29,059 nucleotides of DNA, taken from a virus. The stretch spans positions 1-29,059 of IMG/VR virus record IMGVR_UViG_3300024273_000421. One strand, 5' to 3'. The translations under genes were made by a program, and so were the position numbers. The notes under the pieces are model-generated. The model was not told the DNA's origin and did not search any database. It saw only the letters and a list, made by a program, of their open reading frames with translations. Position 1 is the first letter of the stretch. Each line of letters starts with the position of its first letter. Shown one piece after another: positions 22,941 to 29,059 of the stretch.

Positions 22941-25900
22941 ATGATATCTGATAAGGTATTTAATACTACAGGCACACAAAGAATCTTTGGGTCGGACTTT
23001 AAGATTATATCTGAGGACCACCTTCGGGTGTTCTTAGATGGCGTAGTAGTCTCTAGAGATGATTACGACTTAATAAATAATGCTGCTATATTTAATGTAG
23101 CTCCTCTAACAGGACAAAAATTATTTTTACAAGTAGGTACTACCCCTGCTGATATACTAGACTCTCCTACAGACATAGGTATAGTATCAGCTAATATAAG
23201 TGATGTTAATCTTGTTGCTTCTAAGCTCGCGGCATTAAGCTCTCTCTCAGATGTAGCCGCTATTAGTGCGTTAAAAGATGATGTAACCGCTTTATATGGA
23301 GAGTTTAAAGATGATTTTGCTGGGCAGGGGAATACACTCCCTCTTATAGAGAATGATGGTACATTATTTTATTATTCTGGCCCAGACTTCTTCAATGGTT
23401 TATATATATACTATACAAATAATCCTATAGCTAACACAGGTAAATGGCGTATTGTAGGTATAGGCCCTCAAGGCCCTCAAGGCCCCGAAGGTATCCAAGG
23501 TAATATAGGGCTACAAGGTATCCAAGGTGAAACTGGTACGACAGGTATCCAAGGACAGCAAGGTATTCAAGGCCCCATGGGTGACACTGGTATCACAGGT
23601 ATCACAGGTGCCACAGGTCCCACAGGTCCTCAAGGTGTCCAAGGTGTCGTAGGTCCTGAGGGTGCTGTAGGCCCAGATGGTCCACAAGGTATCCAAGGTA
23701 ACATTGGTATTACAGGTGATGAGGGTCCTTTAGGTCCTACAGGCCCTTCTGGTGCCACAGGTCCCACAGGGCCTACAGGCCCCACAGGTCCCCAAGGTAT
23801 TCAAGGTGAGATTGGTTTATTAGGAGCAGCAGGCCCTACAGGGCAGCAAGGTATTCAAGGTACTCAGGGTGATGAAGGTCCTACAGGCTCTACAGGTCCT
23901 ACAGGTAGTATAGGTGCCGTAGGCCCTACAGGTAGTACAGGTGCTATAGGCCCAGATGGTCCACAAGGTACCCAAGGTATTCAAGGTGAGTTAGGTAATT
24001 TAGGTCCTACAGGTCCTCAAGGCCTTATAGGTGTAGATGGTCCCCAAGGTATTCAAGGTCTTACAGGTGATTTAGGGCCTATAGGTGCTACAGGTGCTAC
24101 AGGTTCTTTAGGACCTACAGGTTCTACTGGTCCTATTGGTTTTACTGGACCACAAGGTGCTTTAGGTACTACAGGTGCCACAGGTGCTCAAGGCCTTATA
24201 GGTGTAGATGGTCCCCAAGGTATTCAAGGTGACCAAGGTGACTTAGGTAATACAGGTACTACAGGTTCACCTGGACCTACAGGTGCTACTGGTCCTACAG
24301 GACCACAAGGTGCTTTAGGTAATATAGGTTACACAGGTTCTACGGGACCCCAAGGTATCCAAGGTAACCAAGGTATCCAAGGTATTGAGGGGCAATCCTT
24401 CACCTTGGATGAAGTAGGTACATTAGCAGGGCGCTCAACCTTTGATTCAGAAGTGTTGGGATTCTCTTACTATGCTACAGATTACAGTGTAACAGCTAAC
24501 GTATCTCCAGATTATGAACGTTTCACTGGTGATAATTCAACAGTTTCTTTCGCACTCCCTTTTATCCCTGATGGGCCTCAATCTATAAGTGTTACAGTAG
24601 CAGGGGTATTACAGACACCTGATATGTACACAGTTACTGTAGTTGTATCCCCTGAAAGTTATACTATTACCTTTAATGAGGCTCCTGCTGCAGGCGCTAC
24701 TATAGCAGTACGTGAATTCAGTATTGCTACAGGTTATGGTGCCTTATTTCTTAAAGAATCTAATACTAGTGGTGATTGGGGACCTGCTATACCTTTTGGT
24801 AAAGGTCCTCGTGGTACCCAAGGTAGTATAGGTATTACAGGTAGTACAGGTCCTCAAGGCGCTACAGGTGATACAGGTCCTTTAGGTCCTCAAGGTCCTC
24901 AAGGTATACTAGGTCCTCAAGGCGCTGTTGGTTCAACAGGTCTTACGGGGAGTATAGGCCCTACAGGTAACCAAGGTATTGCAGGTAGCCAAGGCCCTAC
25001 AGGTAGTACAGGTATTCAAGGTATCGTAGGGGATACTGGTCCAGAAGGGCCTCTAGGTCCTCAAGGTATCTTAGGACCGCAAGGCGCTGTTGGTTCAACA
25101 GGTCTAACAGGGGATACAGGTGCCGTAGGTGCCCAAGGTACCCAAGGTGACCAAGGCCCTACAGGTAGTACAGGTATTCAAGGTCTCATAGGGAATACTG
25201 GTCCAGAAGGGCCGCTAGGTCCTCAGGGTATAATAGGACCTCAAGGCTCCGTAGGTATACAGGGTGCTGTAGGTGATACAGGTGCAACTGGTTCAACAGG
25301 TGACACAGGTATTACAGGGCCGCAAGGCTCAGTAGGTATTCAAGGTCCTCAAGGTGACTCAGGTCCTATTGGTATCCAAGGTGAACAAGGTATACTAGGG
25401 GGTACAGGTCCCCAAGGTGCTACAGGTTTAGTAGGCCCACAAGGTGCAGTAGGTGTTACAGGTGACACAGGTGCTATTGGTTCTATAGGTCCTCAGGGAG
25501 CTACTGGTACTGAAGGTATTAGAGGGCCAACAGGTTCCACTGGTCCCCAAGGTTCCGCAGGTATCGTAGGGCCACAAGGTGCTACAGGTGATTTAGGGCC
25601 ACAAGGTCAGATAGGTGATGTAGGCTTAAGAGGTCCCACTGGTATCCAAGGTCCTGAGGGGGCTAAAGGAACTACAGGTGACCAAGGTTTACTTGGTGTT
25701 ACAGGTGCTACAGGTCCTCAGGGTCCTCAAGGGCCTATAGGGGACCAAGGTTTAGTTGGTTTACAAGGTGCGCTAGGTGGCGATGGTCTCGATGGTGCTA
25801 ATGGTACTGATGGTACTGATGGTGCTGATGGTCGGAGTTCTAGTGGTAAGGTATATATATTCCCTGTTACGTTCTTTCCTGACGGAGACACTACTGTAAA

Positions 25901-26246
25901 GACTTTATTTACTTTTAATGTTACTAATACACAAGCCTTTGACCGTACCTTAATGTTATCTAATATTAAAGTTGACTCAACATCTACTATACCTGGGGAT
26001 TTTGAAACTCTTTTAAGATTAGATATAACACTAACTTATGATGGGGGAGCACATTCAGTAATATGGTTATATCGTAATTTCGGCAACCCTTCTGAACACG
26101 TAGTATCAAAAAACATGGTAAACTTACCTGCAAACAAAACAGGTGTAGTTACAGTAACTGGGTACGCTGTTATTAGTCAAAGAGAAGTAAAAACATATGG
26201 TAAGCTACTTGTTGAGATATTACCTAATTCAACAGAGTTATCTTAA
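22941..26246 (+). CDS. tail fibre with two collagen-like triple-helix regions, 1101 aa
   Basis: Residues 1-120 resemble the tail-attachment domain of T7 gp17-like fibres ([20 protein letters not shown]). Residues 175-486 are about 104 unbroken Gly-X-Y triplets and residues 622-966 about 115 more, rich in GPQ, GPT, GIQ and GAT. Between them is a 135-residue globular part (487-621) in which a fibre module (GFSYYATD at 507-514, then [16 protein letters not shown] ending at 622) is split by an inserted beta domain (about 520-597) similar in pattern to the N-terminal domain. Residues 967-1101 are a C-terminal domain that may trimerise or bind receptor. Collagen-like segments are known in phage fibres as trimeric stalks. 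The gene starts 11 bases after the nozzle gene. Confidence 0.93.
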   Translation: MISDKVFNTTGTQRIFGSDFKIISEDHLRVFLDGVVVSRDDYDLINNAAIFNVAPLTGQKLFLQVGTTPADILDSPTDIGIVSANISDVNLVASKLAALSSLSDVAAISALKDDVTALYGEFKDDFAGQGNTLPLIENDGTLFYYSGPDFFNGLYIYYTNNPIANTGKWRIVGIGPQGPQGPEGIQGNIGLQGIQGETGTTGIQGQQGIQGPMGDTGITGITGATGPTGPQGVQGVVGPEGAVGPDGPQGIQGNIGITGDEGPLGPTGPSGATGPTGPTGPTGPQGIQGEIGLLGAAGPTGQQGIQGTQGDEGPTGSTGPTGSIGAVGPTGSTGAIGPDGPQGTQGIQGELGNLGPTGPQGLIGVDGPQGIQGLTGDLGPIGATGATGSLGPTGSTGPIGFTGPQGALGTTGATGAQGLIGVDGPQGIQGDQGDLGNTGTTGSPGPTGATGPTGPQGALGNIGYTGSTGPQGIQGNQGIQGIEGQSFTLDEVGTLAGRSTFDSEVLGFSYYATDYSVTANVSPDYERFTGDNSTVSFALPFIPDGPQSISVTVAGVLQTPDMYTVTVVVSPESYTITFNEAPAAGATIAVREFSIATGYGALFLKESNTSGDWGPAIPFGKGPRGTQGSIGITGSTGPQGATGDTGPLGPQGPQGILGPQGAVGSTGLTGSIGPTGNQGIAGSQGPTGSTGIQGIVGDTGPEGPLGPQGILGPQGAVGSTGLTGDTGAVGAQGTQGDQGPTGSTGIQGLIGNTGPEGPLGPQGIIGPQGSVGIQGAVGDTGATGSTGDTGITGPQGSVGIQGPQGDSGPIGIQGEQGILGGTGPQGATGLVGPQGAVGVTGDTGAIGSIGPQGATGTEGIRGPTGSTGPQGSAGIVGPQGATGDLGPQGQIGDVGLRGPTGIQGPEGAKGTTGDQGLLGVTGATGPQGPQGPIGDQGLVGLQGALGGDGLDGANGTDGTDGADGRSSSGKVYIFPVTFFPDGDTTVKTLFTFNVTNTQAFDRTLMLSNIKVDSTSTIPGDFETLLRLDITLTYDGGAHSVIWLYRNFGNPSEHVVSKNMVNLPANKTGVVTVTGYAVISQREVKTYGKLLVEILPNSTELS
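23463..24395 (+). repeat. collagen-like Gly-X-Y coding repeat, tract 1
   Basis: This is nine-base periodic DNA coding about 104 in-phase Gly-X-Y triplets with frequent GGTCCTACAGGT, GGTATTCAAGGT and similar units. Near-identical segments recur (for example [13 protein letters not shown] twice), so unequal recombination could change stalk length without breaking the frame. Confidence 0.9.
24804..25838 (+). repeat. collagen-like Gly-X-Y coding repeat, tract 2
   Basis: The tract codes about 115 in-phase Gly-X-Y triplets. A longer unit of about 40 residues, containing [10 protein letters not shown] and PTGSTGIQG, recurs between about 24,990 and 25,250, which suggests block duplication. The end shifts to Asp-rich triplets ([10 protein letters not shown]). 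Confidence 0.9.
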
Positions 26247-26255
26247 GGATAAATA

Positions 26256-29059
26256 ATGACAGATAAAATACAAGATGCAGGTTTAGTCAACCCCATCTCA
26301 GAGGCTGCCCAGGCAGCATTAGACTTAAAAGTTGATACAACTGGGGGTACTATTACTGGTAGCCTAGAGGTAGTTGGGGATTTAACTGTATCAGGTACAA
26401 CTACAACTATAAGCGCAGTTAACTTAGCTCTTGCGGATAATATGATTTACCTAAATGATGGTAATGCGACAGTTAACCCAGATATAGGTTTTGCAGGAAA
26501 TTATAATGATGGGACTTACGCGCACACTGGGGTGTTCCGTGATGCAACAGATGGCGCTTGGAAGTTCTACGATAGTTACACACCAGAGCCAGATGCTTCT
26601 CCATACATTGATGCAGCCCATGCCTCATTTAACCTTGCTCCAATTGAAGCTGGTCCAATTACTGCTACAGATTTCATCGGGCCTTTAAATGGAGCTGTTC
26701 AATTTACAGCTAAGAACGCTGAAGGTATTGCAATTACTAAAGGTCAGGCGGTATACATCAAAGGTGTCTCTGGCGATGTAGCTACGGTAGGTCTTGCTGA
26801 TGCTAATGATAGTGCTAAGATGCCTGCCTTCGGTTTAGTTGCTGCTAATGCTAATAATAATGCAGAAGTGAAGATTGTAACCTTTGGTTCTCTTGTAGAT
26901 ACTAAGACAGATTATACTGGGTGGGCTTTTGGGGATACCTTATATATCTCTACAACTCCAGGTTTACTAACTAATAGTGCCCCTGCAGGTGAAGCCTCTA
27001 AAATCCAGAACATTGGTAAGGTACAGAGAGTTCACGCTTCTGCAGGTATCATTAGAACAGGTGGTGCAGGGCGTACTAACGCTACTCCAAACTTGGATGA
27101 TGGTAATGTATTCATTGGTAACGCAAGTAATCAATCAGTACCTAGAGCTTTAGTTGTTGCAGATACTACAGGCTTACAGACTGAACTAGATGGTAAGGTT
27201 GATGATAGTCAGGTGTTGACTGATGTTCCTTCAGGTGCGGTATTTACAGATACTACTTACTCAGAGGGAGATGGTGGGCTTTCACAAAAGAACTTTACTA
27301 CAACTCTAAAAACTAAGTTAGATGGTATAGCTACAAGTGCGAACAATTATGTTCTTCCTGCTTCTGTTGTGCATGATACTGAAAAGAGTGCATTGCATAT
27401 ATCAGATGCTTTACGAATCAGTGGTCATACTATTTCTTTGTATAAAGGTGATGGTACGTCTGAATCTGTTACTGTTCCTGATAATAATACTGATACTAAT
27501 ACTTGGAGGCCAGAATATGTATTACCTGCTTCTGTTGTGCATGATACTGAAAAGGGAGCTTTACATGCAACTGACGCTTTAAGAATTTCTGGTCATACTA
27601 TAAGTTTATACAAAGGTAATGGCACATATGAATCTGTTGTTGTTCCTGATAACAATACTGATACTAACACTTGGCGTGGACTAGGTACTACTTCAACTAC
27701 AGCTTGTGCAGGTAATGATTCTAGATTAAGTAATGCTAGAACTCCTACTAGTCATACTCATAGCTATGTATCAGAAGGTGGTACATCTTTCAATGGTGAA
27801 TATCCGATAGCCGTTAGAGTCTCAGCTAATAGCTTCTATTCGGATAATAATATAAGATTCAGAGGTTCTGATTCTAGGTTAAGTGTTGATGGTAGTGTAC
27901 TTATTTCTAACAACACCGCGTGGCACGCAGGTAACGATGGTTCAGGTTCTGGACTAGATGCTGACTTACTTGACGGTAAACAGGCTTCTCAGTTTGCTTT
28001 AGCTCATAGTCATCCTTACTTACCTACTTCTGGAAAAGCTGCTGATTCTAATTTGTTAGATGGTATTGATTCGACTGGGTTTAATGCAATCCTTGCTCGA
28101 TATGTAACAACAGCAGGTAGTAGCGGTAGAATTAAAATACGATTACCGTGGAATACTAACACAAATAAGATGTTTAAGTTTTCCATTTCTCAGTATAGTA
28201 GCTATACCCAACACTCGTATGAAGTGAGTGCTTATATGTATAGTTCAACTAACCAATGGTATTCACCTAAAGTTGTGTATTCAGGTACAGGCGCTCCTGA
28301 TATCCTTGTTGGTAGGGATGCAGATGGTAGGGCTTATGTGAGCATTGCTAATGGTAGTTATACTGGTGTTATAGTCCATAGTTTTGTGAGTGCATACTTA
28401 GCATCTGTAGCTGATGGCTATAACCAAGGGTGGTCTATCGCTGTAGATGCTACGACACCAAACAGTATTACTCCTGCTATTACTAACATATGGACAAGCA
28501 CTAACGATGGTTCTGGTTCTGGTCTAGATGCTGATTTACTTGACGGTAAACATGCTTCTGCTTTTGCTTTAGCTCATAGTCATCCATATGCTCCTACTAG
28601 TCATACTCATAGCTACTTACCATTAAGTGGTGGAACACTGACTGGCAATCTGTCAATAGGCACATACAATACCACAAATACGGGGACATTGATTTTAAAT
28701 GGCTCTACTGTCAATAAACAAGCGGCTTTAAAGTGTACTAATGGTAATTTACATATGGATGCCAACACTAACAATACTATGTACCTAAACTATTATAGTG
28801 GTTCAGGCGTCGCGTTTGGTAATGGCAGCTCGCTGGTGAAGGCATGGATGGGTAATGATGGGGATTTATGGAAAGGCCCTTCAGATAATAGTGGCAGTAA
28901 ATATTGGCACGCTGGTAACGATGGTTCAGGCTCAGGATTAGACGCTGATTTATTAGATGGTAAACAGGCTTCTCAGTTTGCTTTAGCACATAGTCATCCA
29001 TACTTACCAATTGCAGGTAAAGCTGCTGATGCTAACTTGTTGGATGGTGTGAATGGTGC
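26256..29059 (+). CDS. second tail fibre / receptor-binding protein, at least 934 aa, 3' end beyond window
   Basis: ATG 26256 follows AAGGATAAATA, and the frame is open to the last base. It begins DKIQDAGLVNPISEAAQAAL, then a module of about 120 residues from NAEGIAITKGQAVYIKGVSG (near residue 152) that I recognise in other phage structural proteins. TKLDGIATSANNYVLPASVV belongs to a common fibre repeat (LDGIxxxAxNY). Two tandem 53-residue repeats follow at 27348 and 27516, then three copies of GNDGSGSGLDADLLDG...LAHSHPY, a widespread tail-fibre motif. The call rests on these repeats and on the position after the collagen fibre. How it attaches, and whether it ends in a self-cleaving chaperone, cannot be seen. 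Confidence 0.85.
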   Translation, partial: MTDKIQDAGLVNPISEAAQAALDLKVDTTGGTITGSLEVVGDLTVSGTTTTISAVNLALADNMIYLNDGNATVNPDIGFAGNYNDGTYAHTGVFRDATDGAWKFYDSYTPEPDASPYIDAAHASFNLAPIEAGPITATDFIGPLNGAVQFTAKNAEGIAITKGQAVYIKGVSGDVATVGLADANDSAKMPAFGLVAANANNNAEVKIVTFGSLVDTKTDYTGWAFGDTLYISTTPGLLTNSAPAGEASKIQNIGKVQRVHASAGIIRTGGAGRTNATPNLDDGNVFIGNASNQSVPRALVVADTTGLQTELDGKVDDSQVLTDVPSGAVFTDTTYSEGDGGLSQKNFTTTLKTKLDGIATSANNYVLPASVVHDTEKSALHISDALRISGHTISLYKGDGTSESVTVPDNNTDTNTWRPEYVLPASVVHDTEKGALHATDALRISGHTISLYKGNGTYESVVVPDNNTDTNTWRGLGTTSTTACAGNDSRLSNARTPTSHTHSYVSEGGTSFNGEYPIAVRVSANSFYSDNNIRFRGSDSRLSVDGSVLISNNTAWHAGNDGSGSGLDADLLDGKQASQFALAHSHPYLPTSGKAADSNLLDGIDSTGFNAILARYVTTAGSSGRIKIRLPWNTNTNKMFKFSISQYSSYTQHSYEVSAYMYSSTNQWYSPKVVYSGTGAPDILVGRDADGRAYVSIANGSYTGVIVHSFVSAYLASVADGYNQGWSIAVDATTPNSITPAITNIWTSTNDGSGSGLDADLLDGKHASAFALAHSHPYAPTSHTHSYLPLSGGTLTGNLSIGTYNTTNTGTLILNGSTVNKQAALKCTNGNLHMDANTNNTMYLNYYSGSGVAFGNGSSLVKAWMGNDGDLWKGPSDNSGSKYWHAGNDGSGSGLDADLLDGKQASQFALAHSHPYLPIAGKAADANLLDGVNG
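27348..27674 (+). repeat. two tandem 159-bp repeats in second fibre gene
   Basis: Copies at 27348-27506 and 27516-27674 (period 168 bp, 9-bp spacer) each encode 53 residues from YVLPASVVHDTEK to DNNTDTNTW. They are in frame and close in protein sequence, with mostly synonymous or conservative differences, so the duplication is fairly recent or under selection. Confidence 0.85.
27921..29009 (+). repeat. three dispersed repeats of the GNDGSGSGLDADLLDG fibre motif
   Basis: Copies lie at about 27921-28023, 28498-28590 and 28905-29009. The first and third start Trp-His-Ala-Gly-Asn-Asp; the second starts Thr-Ser-Thr-Asn-Asp. Each runs through LDADLLDGK to ALAHSHPY. The His-rich ends may bind metal in the trimer, as in other phage fibres with H-x-H motifs; that is inference. 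Confidence 0.85.

Noticed and set aside
23511-23696. Reverse-strand Cys/Thr-rich frame in the collagen tract
   Set aside because: The repeated TCGTCT-like pattern is only the complement of Gly-X-Y coding DNA.
26491-27582. Two + strand frames of 65 and 81 codons inside the second fibre gene
   Set aside because: They are out-of-frame shadows of the long open frame that runs from 26256 to the window end.
1-29059. tRNA genes, CRISPR arrays, insertion sequences, integrase and attachment sites
   Set aside because: Looked for by eye on both strands. No tRNA-like arm pattern, spaced direct repeats, transposase or integrase was seen; the repeats present are protein-coding fibre repeats or the short elements listed.

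Overview
This window is part of the genome of a lytic, T7-like podovirus (Autographiviridae type). It encodes a single-subunit phage RNA polymerase, the T7-type replication set and the T7-type head and tail set, all on the + strand. The DNA is AT-rich by eye. The gene content (NrdA/NrdB, ThyX, a MazG-like enzyme, a RusA resolvase, two DUF3310 proteins, collagen-like fibres) suggests a marine or aquatic bacterial host, but the sequence does not identify it. No integrase, terminase, lysozyme/holin or internal core proteins are visible, and both ends of the window cut genes, so this is part of a larger genome.

Layout. (1) 1-2659, early/accessory region: a C5 cytosine methyltransferase cut by the left edge, then six small unknown genes, most joined by TAATG or ATGA overlaps. 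(2) 2660-5361: a putative phage promoter, three overlapping palindromes, the RNA polymerase gene, a copy of a 14-bp element just after its stop codon, and a UUCG-loop terminator. (3) 5421-15673: a second promoter copy drives tightly packed replication and nucleotide genes: SSB, primase-helicase, DNA polymerase, HNH protein, RusA resolvase, DUF3310, 5'-3' exonuclease, a second DUF3310, ThyX, small genes, MazG-like, a membrane protein, NrdA and NrdB. (4) 15701 to the end: a third promoter copy followed by a perfect 8-bp leader hairpin, then virion genes: two small proteins, portal, a small overlapping ORF, scaffold, a 274-bp non-coding stretch with potential structure, major capsid protein, a terminator, tail tubular proteins A and B, a collagen-like tail fibre, and a second very large fibre gene still open at the right edge.

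How it works together. A 17-bp sequence, TTAAGGTGTCGGTAYAG, occurs only three times that I could find: before the RNA polymerase, before SSB and before the virion genes. It ends in TATAG/TACAG, like T7-family promoters, and divides the genome into an autogenous polymerase unit, a replication unit and a virion unit. The nucleotide genes would supply dNTPs and dTMP, while SSB and helicase both end in acidic tails with a terminal Phe, as in T7, where these tails contact the polymerase. I found no clear new defence or mobile system. The most interesting items are the promoter set, the repeated palindrome flanking the RNA polymerase gene, the two RNA-structure candidates, the nested-domain collagen fibre, the paired DUF3310 genes and the ThyX motif variant.
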